From: Acanthosoma haemorrhoidale
Lineage: Eukaryota > Arthropoda > Insecta > Hemiptera > Acanthosomatidae
Length of the DNA: 64,000 bases
Assembly: GCA_930367205.1 (NCBI GenBank)
Contig: CAKNEZ010000003.1
Span: forward strand, 1,116,001-1,180,000
Direction of reading: 5' to 3'
Each line of letters begins with the position of its first letter. Within the stretch, counting starts at the first letter, position 1. The notes under the pieces are model-generated. The model ran no database searches. It worked only from the letters and a program-made list of their open reading frames with translations, and had not been told where the DNA came from. The translations under genes were made by a program, and so were the position numbers. Of the stretch, positions 1 through 12,110 are shown piece after piece.

Positions 1-24
1 CATACTTTTAAGGAAGTTAAGCTG

Positions 25-160
25 CTACATAATTATTCTGAGAAAGAAGCTGTTCTCCTTTGCCTCTGGATTTACAAAAGTAAATCAAATAATACAATTA
101 ATTTTTAAATTTCAGAAACAAAACATTCGGTCATTCTGCATTGCTTAGTTGGTCAAACAC
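25..160 (+). repeat. Internal sub-repeat, first copy (monomer half 1)
   Basis: This segment is recognisably related to 739-863 of the same monomer. Shared anchors are CTACATAA (25 versus 739), GGATTTACAAA (68 versus 776), GTCA (130 versus 835) and TCAA after a GCTTAG/GCTGCT context (153 versus 856). The offset falls smoothly from 714 to 703 bp, as expected for an old duplication with small indels. The same pair recurs in every monomer. Confidence 0.6.
69..86. repeat. Short inverted repeat in monomer half 1
   Basis: GATTTAC (69-75), loop AAAA, GTAAATC (80-86) form a perfect 7-bp dyad. It recurs once per monomer at the same offset, except where a GTGAATC variant occurs in the unit starting at 63212. 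The related half 2 keeps a 5-bp version at 779-792. Any protein-binding role is speculation. Confidence 0.6.
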
Positions 161-490
161 TTATAATATAGCAAAGGAACCGAAAACATTTTCATTCTTC
201 AATTAAACACTATAGGCCGTAAAAGGGTCTACTAGCAAGAGTTTTTGAAAAAATTTAAGAAAGCTCTCACACGATTGTATATTATTTTTAGGGCATACGG
301 TAATCATAATGAAATATAAAATAATAAATTATTATACTAAAATTCATATTAATTAATGAAAGTTAAGTAATTACTTTTACGTTACTCAACTGTAAATGAA
401 TAGAGAAAAACATAAATAATTTGCAGCAGTAAAACATTGGACACTATCTATGTGCTAACTTTAAGGCGAGATGATAAATACATTCATAGG

Positions 491-506
491 ATAGGACCTT
501 TCCTAT
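491..506. repeat. Short inverted repeat in monomer centre
   Basis: ATAGGA (491-496), spacer CCTT, TCCTAT (501-506) form a perfect 6-bp dyad. It is present in nearly all monomers and altered in the diverged units starting at 47564, 49765 and 62111, where the right arm reads CTTAT. Confidence 0.5.
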
Positions 507-738
507 TCTTTTGCTGATGCTCAACTTCATGATTAATTCTGACATATATTCTTTCTTCAATAACACACGAGTTGAGTTCAAACCATCAATTAGCCGCACG
601 CACGGTTGGTAAATTGTAATGTTTATATGACAGTATTTCATGAATAAATGTATATTAATGACAGAGCATACCTGATTTATATTGCGATATTTATTACATT
701 AAACTAAAAAATTATATTCATTTATTAAATATGATTTC

Positions 739-863
739 CTACATAACAAAGGATGAATGTTTTTCTTTCAACTGTGGATTTACAAATGTAAAACCAAAAA
801 ATTCTACCATTTACTTGAAGTAACAAAAAGCTTAGTCACTTTTTTCATTAGCTGCTCAAGATA
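739..863 (+). repeat. Internal sub-repeat, second copy (monomer half 2)
   Basis: This is the partner of 25-160 and carries the same ordered anchors at slightly shorter spacing. Similarity is moderate and judged by eye, so the exact ends are uncertain. It suggests that the 1101-bp monomer descends from a smaller repeat that duplicated and diverged before the present array spread. Confidence 0.6.
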
Positions 864-1100
864 ACAAATTTTAAAAAACAATTACAAAGAAACACTATCA
901 TTTACGTTCTGTTCCTATTGTCTTCTATCATATTTTCTATCTTCGATGAAACATACCAAGTCCAAAACTGACCGAGTGTCCAGATATTATAATAGATACT
1001 TATTATCTTATAAAAGTAATTAATAATAAATAAATATCCTTGCAAGGGCAAACCATATAAAATACATCTTAAAATAAGGTTGAATGGAACTATATAGTTG

Positions 1101-2201
1101 CATACTTTTAAGGAAGTTAAGCTGCTACATAATTATTCTGAGAAAGAAGCTGTTCTCCTTTGCCTCTGGATTTACAAAAGTAAATCAAATAATACAATTA
1201 ATTTTTAAATTTCAGAAACAAAACATTCAGTCATTTTGCATTGCTTAGTTGGTCAAACACTTATAATATAGCAAAGGAACCGAAAACATTTTCATTCTTC
1301 AATTAAACACTATAGGCCGTAAAAGGGTCTACTAGCAAGAGTTTTTGAAAAAATTTAAGAAAGCTCTCACGAGATTGTATATTATTTTTAGGGCATACGG
1401 TAATCATAATGAAATATAAAATAATAAATTATTATACTAAAAATTCATATTAATTAATGAAAGTTAAGTAATTACTTTTACGTTACTCAACTGTAAATGA
1501 ATAGAGAAAAACATAAATAATTTGCAGCAGTAAAACATTGGACACTATCTATGTGCTAACTTTAAGGCGAGATGATAAATACATTCATAGGATAGGACCT
1601 TTCCTATTCTTTTGCTGATGCTCAACTTCATGATTAATTCTGACATATATTCTTTCTTCAATAACACACGAGTTGAGTTCAAACCATCAATTAGCCGCAC
1701 GCACGGTTGGTAAATTGTAATGTTTATATGACAGTATTTCATGAATAAATGTATATTAATGACAGAGCATACCTGATTCATATTGCGATATTTATTACAT
1801 TAAACTAAAAAATTATATTCATTTATTAAATATGATTTCCTACATAACAAAGGATGAATGTTTTTCTTTCAACTGTGGATTTACAAATGTAAAACCAAAA
1901 AATTCTACCATTTACTTGAAGTAACAAAAAGCTTAGTCACTTTTTTCATTAGCTGCTCAAGATAACAAATTTTAAAAAACAATCACAAAGAAACACTATC
2001 ATTTACGTTCTGTTCCTAATGTCTTCTATCATATTTTCTATCTTCGATGAAACATACCAAGTCCAAAACTGACCGAGTGTCCAGATATTATAATAAATAC
2101 TTATTATCTTATAAAAGTAATTAATAATAAATAAATATCCTTGCAAGGGCAAACCATATAAAATACATCTTAAAATAAGGTTGAATGGAACTATATAGTT
2201 G
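1101..2201. repeat. Representative 1101-bp satellite monomer
   Basis: This full-length unit serves as the reference. In order it holds a segment with a 7-bp dyad (GATTTAC, 4-nt loop, GTAAATC), a central A+T-rich part, a moderately conserved stretch with the dyad ATAGGA/TCCTAT, a second segment related to the first with another dyad, and a terminal dyad ATAATAA/TTATTAT. Diagnostic variable sites that classify units are: CATTCRGTCATTYTGC near offset 125; GAAAAAA, GAATAAA or GAAAACA near offset 248; CACACGATT, CACGAGATT or CACACGAAT near offset 269; GACAGAG or GACAGGG near offset 660; CAATCAC or CAATTAC near offset 880; CCTAATG or CCTATTG near offset 915; ATAATAAATAC or ATAATAGATAC near offset 990. 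Confidence 0.9.
2090..2107. repeat. Short inverted repeat near monomer end
   Basis: ATAATAA (2090-2096), spacer ATAC, TTATTAT (2101-2107) form a perfect 7-bp dyad in units with the AATAC allele. Units with the GATAC allele, such as the run 31925-38530, lose one base pair of an arm. Confidence 0.5.
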
Positions 2202-3302
2202 CATACTTTTAAGGAAGTTAAGCTGCTACATAATTATTCTGAGAAAGAAGCTGTTCTCCTTTGCCTCTGGATTTACAAAAGTAAATCAAATAATACAATT
2301 AATTTTTAAATTTCAGAAACAAAACATTCGGTCATTCTGCATTGCTTAGTTGGTCAAACACTTATAATATAGCAAAGGAACCGAAAACATTTTCATTCTT
2401 CAATTAAACACTATAGGCCGTAAAAGGGTCTACTAGCAAGAGTTTTTGAAAAAATTTAAGAAAGCTCTCACACGATTGTATATTATTTTTAGGGCATACG
2501 GTAATCATAATGAAATATAAAATAATAAATTATTATACTAAAAATTCATATTAATTAATGAAAGTTAAGTAATTACTTTTACGTTACTCAACTGTAAATG
2601 AATAGAGAAAAACATAAATAATTTGCAGCAGTAAAACATTGGACACTATCTATGTGCTAACTTTAAGGCGAGATGATAAATACATTCATAGGATAGGACC
2701 TTTCCTATTCTTTTGCTGATGCTCAACTTCATGATTAATTCTGACATATATTCTTTCTTCAATAACACACGAGTTGAGTTCAAACCATCAATTAGCCGCA
2801 CGCACGGTTGGTAAATTGTAATGTTTATATGACAGTATTTCATGAATAAATGTATATTAATGACAGGGCATACCTGATTCATATTGTGATATTTATTACA
2901 TTAAACTAAAAAATTATATTCATTTATTAAATATGATTTCCTACATAACAAAGGATGAATGTTTTTCTTTCAACTGTGGATTTACAAATGTAAAACCAAA
3001 AAATTCTACCATTTACTTGAAGTAACAAAAAGCTTAGTCACTTTTTTCATTAGCTGCTCAAGATAACAAATTTTAAAAAACAATCACAAAGAAACACTAT
3101 CATTTACGTTCTGTTCCTAATGTCTTCTATCATATTTTCTATCTTCGATGAAACATATCAAGTCCAAAACTGACCGAGTGTCCAGATATTATAATAAATA
3201 CTTATTATCTTATAAAAGTAATTAATAATAAATAAATATCCTTGCAAGGGCAAACCATATAAAATACATCTTAAAATAAGGTTGAATGGAACTATATAGT
3301 TG

Positions 3303-6300
3303 CATACTTTTAAGGAAGTTAAGCTGCTACATAATTATTCTGAGAAAGAAGCTGTTCTCCTTTGCCTCTGGATTTACAAAAGTAAATCAAATAATACAAT
3401 TAATTTTTAAATTTCAGAAACAAAACATTCAGTCATTCTGCATTGCTTAGCTGGTCAAACACTTAAAATATAGCAAAGGAACCCAAAACATTTTCATTCT
3501 TCAATTAAACACCATAGGCCGTAAAAGGGTCTACTAGCAAGAGTTTTTGAAAACATTTAAGAAAGCTCTCACACGAATGTATATTATTTTCAGGGCATAC
3601 GGTAATCATAATGAAATTTAAAATAATAAATTATTATACTAAAAATTCATATTAATTAATGAAAGTTAAGTAATTACTTTTACGTTACTCAACTGTAAAT
3701 GAATAGAGAAAAACATAAATAATTTGCAGCAGTAAAACATTGGACACTATCTATGTGCTAACTTTAAGGCGAGATGATAAATACATTCATAGGATAGGAC
3801 CTTTCCTATTCTTTTGCTGATGCTCAACTTCATGATTAATTCTGACATATATTCTTTCTTCAATAACACACGAGTTGAGTTCAAACCATCAATTAGCCGC
3901 ACGCACGGTTGGTAAATTGTAATGTTTATATGACAGTATTTCATGAATAAATGTATATTAATGACAGGGCATACCTGATTCATATTGTGATATTTATTAC
4001 ATTAAACTAAAAAATTATATTCATTTATTAAATATGATTTCCTACATAACAAAGGATGAATGTTTTTCTTTCAACTGTGGATTTACAAATGTAAAACCAA
4101 AAAATTCTACCATTTACTTGAAGTAACAAAAAGCTTAGTCACTTTTTTCATTAGCTGCTCAAGATAACAAATTTTAAAAAACAATCACAAAGAAACACTA
4201 TCATTTACGTTCTGTTCCTATTGTCTTCTATCATATTTTCTATCTTCGATGAAACATACCAAGTCTAAAACTGACCGAGTGTCCAGATATTATAATAAAT
4301 ACTTATTATCTTATAAAAGTAATTAATAATAAATAAATATCCTTGCAAGGGCAAACCATATCAAATACATCTTAAAATAAGGTTGAATGGAACTATATAG
4401 TTGCATACTTTTAAGGAAGTTAAGCTGCTACATAATTATTCTGAGAAAGAAGCTGTTCTCCTTTGCCTCTGGATTTACAAAAGTAAATCAAATAATACAA
4501 TTAATTTTTAAATTTCAGAAACAAAACATTCAGTCATTTTGCATTGCTTAGTTGGTCAAACACTTATAATATAGCAAAGGAACCGAAAACATTTTCATTC
4601 TTCAATTAAACACTATAGGCCGTAAAAGGGTCTACTAGCAAGAGTTTTTGAAAAAATTTAAGAAAGCTCTCACACGATTGTATATTATTTTTAGGGCATA
4701 CGGTAATCATAATGAAATATAAAATAATAAATTATTATACTAAAAATTCATATTAATTAATGAAAGTTAAGTAATTACTTTTACGTTACTCAACTGTAAA
4801 TGAATAGAGAAAAACATAAATAATTTGCAGCAGTAAAACATTGGACACTATCTATGTGCTAACTTTAAGGCGAGATGATAAATACATTCATAGGATAGGA
4901 CCTTTCCTATTCTTTTGCTGATGCTCAACTTCATGATTAATTCTGACATATATTCTTTCTTCAATAACACACGAGTTGAGTTCAAACCATCAATTAGCCG
5001 CACGCACGGTTGGTAAATTGTAATGTTTATATGACAGTATTTCATGAATAAATGTATATTAATGACAGGGCATACCTGATTCATATTGTGATATTTATTA
5101 CATTAAACTAAAAAATTATATTCATTTATTAAATATGATTTCCTACATAACAAAGGATGAATGTTTTTCTTTCAACTGTGGATTTACAAATGTAAAACCA
5201 AAAAATTCTACCATTTACTTGAAGTAACAAAAAGCTTAGTCACTTTTTTCATTAGCTGCTCAAGATAACAAATTTTAAAAAACAATCACAAAGAAACACT
5301 ATCATTTACGTTCTGTTCCTAATGTCTTCTATCATATTTTCTATCTTCGATGAAACATACCAAGTCCAAAACTGACCGAGTGTCCAGATATTATAATAAA
5401 TACTTATTATCTTATAAAAGTAATTAATAATAAATAAATATCCTTGCAAGGGCAAACCATATAAAATACATCTTAAAATAAGGTTGAATGGAACTATATA
5501 GTTGCATACTTTTAAGGAAGTTAAGCTGCTACATAATTATTCTGAGAAAGAAGCTGTTCTCCTTTGCCTCTGGATTTACAAAAGTAAATCAAATAATACA
5601 ATTAATTTTTAAATTTCAGAAACAAAACATTCGGTCATTCTGCATTGCTTAGTTAGTCAAACACTTATAATATAGCAAAGGAACCGAAAACATTTTCATT
5701 CTTCAATTAAACACTATAGGCCGTAAAAGGGTCTACTAGCAAGAGTTTTTGAAAAAATTTAAGAAAGCTCTCACACGATTGTATATTATTTTTAGGGCAT
5801 ACGGTAATCATAATGAAATATAAAATAATAAATTATTATACTAAAAATTCATATTAATTAATGAAAGTTAAGTAATTACTTTTACGTTACTCAACTGTAA
5901 ATGAATAGAGAAAAACATAAATAATTTGCAGCAGTAAAACATTGGACACTATCTATGTGCTAACTTTAAGGCGAGATGATAAATACATTCATAGGATAGG
6001 ACCTTTCCTATTCTTTTGCTGATGCTCAACTTCATGATTAATTCTGACATATATTCTTTCTTCAATAACACACGAGTTGAGTTCAAACCATCAATTAGCC
6101 GCACGCACGGTTGGTAAATTGTAATGTTTATATGACAGTATTTCATGAATAAATGTATATTAATGACAGGGCATACCTGATTCATATTGTGATATTTATT
6201 ACATTAAACTAAAAAATTATATTCATTTATTAAATATGATTTCCTACATAACAAAGGATGAATGTTTTTCTTTCAACTGTGGATTTACAAATGTAAAACC

Positions 6301-7706
6301 AAAAAATTCTACCATTTACTTGAAGTAACAAAAAGCTTAGTCACTTTTTTCATTAGCTGCTCAAGATAACAAATTTTAAAAAACAATCACAAAGAAACAC
6401 TATCATTTACGTTCTGTTCCTAATGTCTTCTATCATATTTTCTATCTTCGATGAAACATATCAAGTCCAAAACTGACCGAGTGTCCAGATATTATAATAA
6501 ATACTTATTATCTTATAAAAGTAATTAATAATAAATAAATATCCTTGCAAGGGCAAACCATATAAAATACATCTTAAAATAAGGTTGAATGGAACTATAT
6601 AGTTGCATACTTTTAAGGAAGTTAAGCTGCTACATAATTATTCTGAGAAAGAAGCTGTTCTCCTTTGCCTCTGGATTTACAAAAGTAAATCAAATAATAC
6701 AATTAATTTTTAAATTTCAGAAACAAAACATTCGGTCATTCTGCATTGCTTAGTTGGTCAAACACTTATAATATAGCAAAGGAACCGAAAACATTTTCAT
6801 TCTTCAATTAAACACTATAGGCCGTAAAAGGGTCTACTAGCAAGAGTTTTTGAATAAATTTAAGAAAGCTCTCACACGATTGTATATTATTTTTAGGGCA
6901 TACGGTAATCATAATGAAATATAAAATAATAAATTATTATACTAAAAATTCATATTAATTAATGAAAGTTAAGTAATTACTTTTACGTTACTCAACTGTA
7001 AATGAATAGAGAAAAACATAAATAATTTGCAGCAGTAAAACATTGGACACTATCTATGTGCTAACTTTAAGGCGAGATGATAAATACATTCATAGGATAG
7101 GACCTTTCCTATTCTTTTGCTGATGCTCAACTTCATGATTAATTCTGACATATATTCTTTCTTCAATAACACACGAGTTGAGTTCAAACCATCAATTAGC
7201 CGCACGCACGGTTGGTAAATTGTAATGTTTATATGACAGTATTTCATGAATAAATGTATATTAATGACAGGGCATACCTGATTCATATTGTGATATTTAT
7301 TACATTAAACTAAAAAATTATATTCATTTATTAAATATGATTTCCTACATAACAAAGGATGAATGTTTTTCTTTCAACTGTGGATTTACAAATGTAAAAC
7401 CAAAAAATTCTACCATTTACTTGAAGTAACAAAAAGCTTAGTCACTTTTTTCATTAGCTGCTCAAGATAACAAATTTTAAAAAACAATCACAAAGAAACA
7501 CTATCATTTACGTTCTGTTCCTAATGTCTTCTATCATATTTTCTATCTTCGATGAAACATATCAAGTCCAAAACTGACCGAGTGTCCAGATATTATAATA
7601 AATACTTATTATCTTATAAAAGTAATTAATAATAAATAAATATCCTTGCAAGGGCAAACCATATAAAATACATCTTAAAATAAGGTTGAATGGAACTATA
7701 TAGTTG
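3303..7706. repeat. Four-monomer higher-order repeat, copy 1
   Basis: Four consecutive units of distinct types: 3303 (AACATT allele, CTGGTC, ACCCAAAAC, ends CATATCAAAT), 4404 (AGTCATTTTGC), 5505 (private GTTAGTC allele) and 6606 (GAATAAA allele). The same order of types recurs exactly 4404 bp later. The combination of private alleles in the same order supports a higher-order unit rather than chance. Confidence 0.75.
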
Positions 7707-10700
7707 CATACTTTTAAGGAAGTTAAGCTGCTACATAATTATTCTGAGAAAGAAGCTGTTCTCCTTTGCCTCTGGATTTACAAAAGTAAATCAAATAATA
7801 CAATTAATTTTTAAATTTCAGAAACAAAACATTCAGTCATTCTGCATTGCTTAGCTGGTCAAACACTTAAAATATAGCAAAGGAACCCAAAACATTTTCA
7901 TTCTTCAATTAAACACCATAGGCCGTAAAAGGGTCTACTAGCAAGAGTTTTTGAAAACATTTAAGAAAGCTCTCACACGAATGTATATTATTTTCAGGGC
8001 ATACGGTAATCATAATGAAAATTAAAATAATAAATTATTATACTAAAAATTCATATTAATTAATGAAAGTTAAGTAATTACTTTTACGTTACTCAACTGT
8101 AAATGAATAGAGAAAAACATAAATAATTTGCAGCAGTAAAACATTGGACACTATCTATGTGCTAACTTTAAGGCGAGATGATAAATACATTCATAGGATA
8201 GGACCTTTCCTATTCTTTTGCTGATGCTCAACTTCATGATTAATTCTGACATATATTCTTTCTTCAATAACACACGAGTTGAGTTCAAACCATCAATTAG
8301 CCGCACGCACGGTTGGTAAATTGTAATGTTTATATGACAGTATTTCATGAATAAATGTATATTAATGACAGGGCATACCTGATTCATATTGTGATATTTA
8401 TTACATTAAACTAAAAAATTATATTCATTTATTAAATATGATTTCCTACATAACAAAGGATGAATGTTTTTCTTTCAACTGTGGATTTACAAATGTAAAA
8501 CCAAAAAATTCTACCATTTACTTGAAGTAACAAAAAGCTTAGTCACTTTTTTCATTAGCTGCTCAAGATAACAAATTTTAAAAAACAATCACAAAGAAAC
8601 ACTATCATTTACGTTCTGTTCCTATTGTCTTCTATCATATTTTCTATCTTCGATGAAACATACCAAGTCTAAAACTGACCGAGTGTCCAGATATTATAAT
8701 AAATACTTATTATCTTATAAAAGTAATTAATAATAAATAAATATCCTTGCAAGGGCAAACCATATCAAATACATCTTAAAATAAGGTTGAATGGAACTAT
8801 ATAGTTGCATACTTTTAAGGAAGTTAAGCTGCTACATAATTATTCTGAGAAAGAAGCTGTTCTCCTTTGCCTCTGGATTTACAAAAGTAAATCAAATAAT
8901 ACAATTAATTTTTAAATTTCAGAAACAAAACATTCAGTCATTTTGCATTGCTTAGTTGGTCAAACACTTATAATATAGCAAAGGAACCGAAAACATTTTC
9001 ATTCTTCAATTAAACACTATAGGCCGTAAAAGGGTCTACTAGCAAGAGTTTTTGAAAAAATTTAAGAAAGCTCTCACACGATTGTATATTATTTTTAGGG
9101 CATACGGTAATCATAATGAAATATAAAATAATAAATTATTATACTAAAAATTCATATTAATTAATGAAAGTTAAGTAATTACTTTTACGTTACTCAACTG
9201 TAAATGAATAGAGAAAAACATAAATAATTTGCAGCAGTAAAACATTGGACACTATCTATGTGCTAACTTTAAGGCGAGATGATAAATACATTCATAGGAT
9301 AGGACCTTTCCTATTCTTTTGCTGATGCTCAACTTCATGATTAATTCTGACATATATTCTTTCTTCAATAACACACGAGTTGAGTTCAAACCATCAATTA
9401 GCCGCACGCACGGTTGGTAAATTGTAATGTTTATATGACAGTATTTCATGAATAAATGTATATTAATGACAGGGCATACCTGATTCATATTGTGATATTT
9501 ATTACATTAAACTAAAAAATTATATTCATTTATTAAATATGATTTCCTACATAACAAAGGATGAATGTTTTTCTTTCAACTGTGGATTTACAAATGTAAA
9601 ACCAAAAAATTCTACCATTTACTTGAAGTAACAAAAAGCTTAGTCACTTTTTTCATTAGCTGCTCAAGATAACAAATTTTAAAAAACAATCACAAAGAAA
9701 CACTATCATTTACGTTCTGTTCCTAATGTCTTCTATCATATTTTCTATCTTCGATGAAACATACCAAGTCCAAAACTGACCGAGTGTCCAGATATTATAA
9801 TAAATACTTATTATCTTATAAAAGTAATTAATAATAAATAAATATCCTTGCAAGGGCAAACCATATAAAATACATCTTAAAATAAGGTTGAATGGAACTA
9901 TATAGTTGCATACTTTTAAGGAAGTTAAGCTGCTACATAATTATTCTGAGAAAGAAGCTGTTCTCCTTTGCCTCTGGATTTACAAAAGTAAATCAAATAA
10001 TACAATTAATTTTTAAATTTCAGAAACAAAACATTCGGTCATTCTGCATTGCTTAGTTAGTCAAACACTTATAATATAGCAAAGGAACCGAAAACATTTT
10101 CATTCTTCAATTAAACACTATAGGCCGTAAAAGGGTCTACTAGCAAGAGTTTTTGAAAAAATTTAAGAAAGCTCTCACACGATTGTATATTATTTTTAGG
10201 GCATACGGTAATCATAATGAAATATAAAATAATAAATTATTATACTAAAAATTCATATTAATTAATGAAAGTTAAGTAATTACTTTTACGTTACTCAACT
10301 GTAAATGAATAGAGAAAAACATAAATAATTTGCAGCAGTAAAACATTGGACACTATCTATGTGCTAACTTTAAGGCGAGATGATAAATACATTCATAGGA
10401 TAGGACCTTTCCTATTCTTTTGCTGATGCTCAACTTCATGATTAATTCTGACATATATTCTTTCTTCAATAACACACGAGTTGAGTTCAAACCATCAATT
10501 AGCCGCACGCACGGTTGGTAAATTGTAATGTTTATATGACAGTATTTCATGAATAAATGTATATTAATGACAGGGCATACCTGATTCATATTGTGATATT
10601 TATTACATTAAACTAAAAAATTATATTCATTTATTAAATATGATTTCCTACATAACAAAGGATGAATGTTTTTCTTTCAACTGTGGATTTACAAATGTAA

Positions 10701-12110
10701 AACCAAAAAATTCTACCATTTACTTGAAGTAACAAAAAGCTTAGTCACTTTTTTCATTAGCTGCTCAAGATAACAAATTTTAAAAAACAATCACAAAGAA
10801 ACACTATCATTTACGTTCTGTTCCTAATGTCTTCTATCATATTTTCTATCTTCGATGAAACATATCAAGTCCAAAACTGACCGAGTGTCCAGATATTATA
10901 ATAAATACTTATTATCTTATAAAAGTAATTAATAATAAATAAATATCCTTGCAAGGGCAAACCATATAAAATACATCTTAAAATAAGGTTGAATGGAACT
11001 ATATAGTTGCATACTTTTAAGGAAGTTAAGCTGCTACATAATTATTCTGAGAAAGAAGCTGTTCTCCTTTGCCTCTGGATTTACAAAAGTAAATCAAATA
11101 ATACAATTAATTTTTAAATTTCAGAAACAAAACATTCGGTCATTCTGCATTGCTTAGTTGGTCAAACACTTATAATATAGCAAAGGAACCGAAAACATTT
11201 TCATTCTTCAATTAAACACTATAGGCCGTAAAAGGGTCTACTAGCAAGAGTTTTTGAATAAATTTAAGAAAGCTCTCACACGATTGTATATTATTTTTAG
11301 GGCATACGGTAATCATAATGAAATATAAAATAATAAATTATTATACTAAAAATTCATATTAATTAATGAAAGTTAAGTAATTACTTTTACGTTACTCAAC
11401 TGTAAATGAATAGAGAAAAACATAAATAATTTGCAGCAGTAAAACATTGGACACTATCTATGTGCTAACTTTAAGGCGAGATGATAAATACATTCATAGG
11501 ATAGGACCTTTCCTATTCTTTTGCTGATGCTCAACTTCATGATTAATTCTGACATATATTCTTTCTTCAATAACACACGAGTTGAGTTCAAACCATCAAT
11601 TAGCCGCACGCACGGTTGGTAAATTGTAATGTTTATATGACAGTATTTCATGAATAAATGTATATTAATGACAGAGCATACCTGATTCATATTGCGATAT
11701 TTATTACATTAAACTAAAAAATTATATTCATTTATTAAATATGATTTCCTACATAACAAAGGATGAATGTTTTTCTTTCAACTGTGGATTTACAAATGTA
11801 AAACCAAAAAATTCTACCATTTACTTGAAGTAACAAAAAGCTTAGTCACTTTTTTCATTAGCTGCTCAAGATAACAAATTTTAAAAAACAATCACAAAGA
11901 AACACTATCATTTACGTTCTGTTCCTATTGTCTTCTATCATATTTTCTATCTTCGATGAAACATACCAAGTCTAAAACTGACCGAGTGTCCAGATATTAT
12001 AATAAATACTTATTATCTTATAAAAGTAATTAATAATAAATAAATATCCTTGCAAGGGCAAACCATATCAAATACATCTTAAAATAAGGTTGAATGGAAC
12101 TATATAGTTG
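7707..12110. repeat. Four-monomer higher-order repeat, copy 2
   Basis: Units 7707, 8808, 9909 and 11010 match 3303, 4404, 5505 and 6606 in type and order, including the private GTTAGTC allele at about 10060. The match breaks in the last unit near 11675, where the alleles change to GACAGAG and then CCTATTG, GTCTAAAAC and CATATCAAAT. The exchange point therefore lies inside that monomer. Confidence 0.72.

Noticed and set aside
1545..1781. Recurrent 78-codon minus-strand ORF, one per monomer (here and at nearly every 1101-bp step)
   Set aside because: It has no recognisable domain and repeats only because the monomer repeats. Several units break it: a stop from CAACTACATG in 27523 and 28623, a stop from GCACTCACGG in 38531 and 53068, a stop in the diverged units 47564, 49765 and 62111, and a new stop in 13212. 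No sign of protein-level constraint.
1101..2201. CENP-B box or rDNA/histone-type functional repeat
   Set aside because: No CENP-B box-like motif, no rRNA, 5S, tRNA or histone coding sequence could be recognised in the monomer on either strand.
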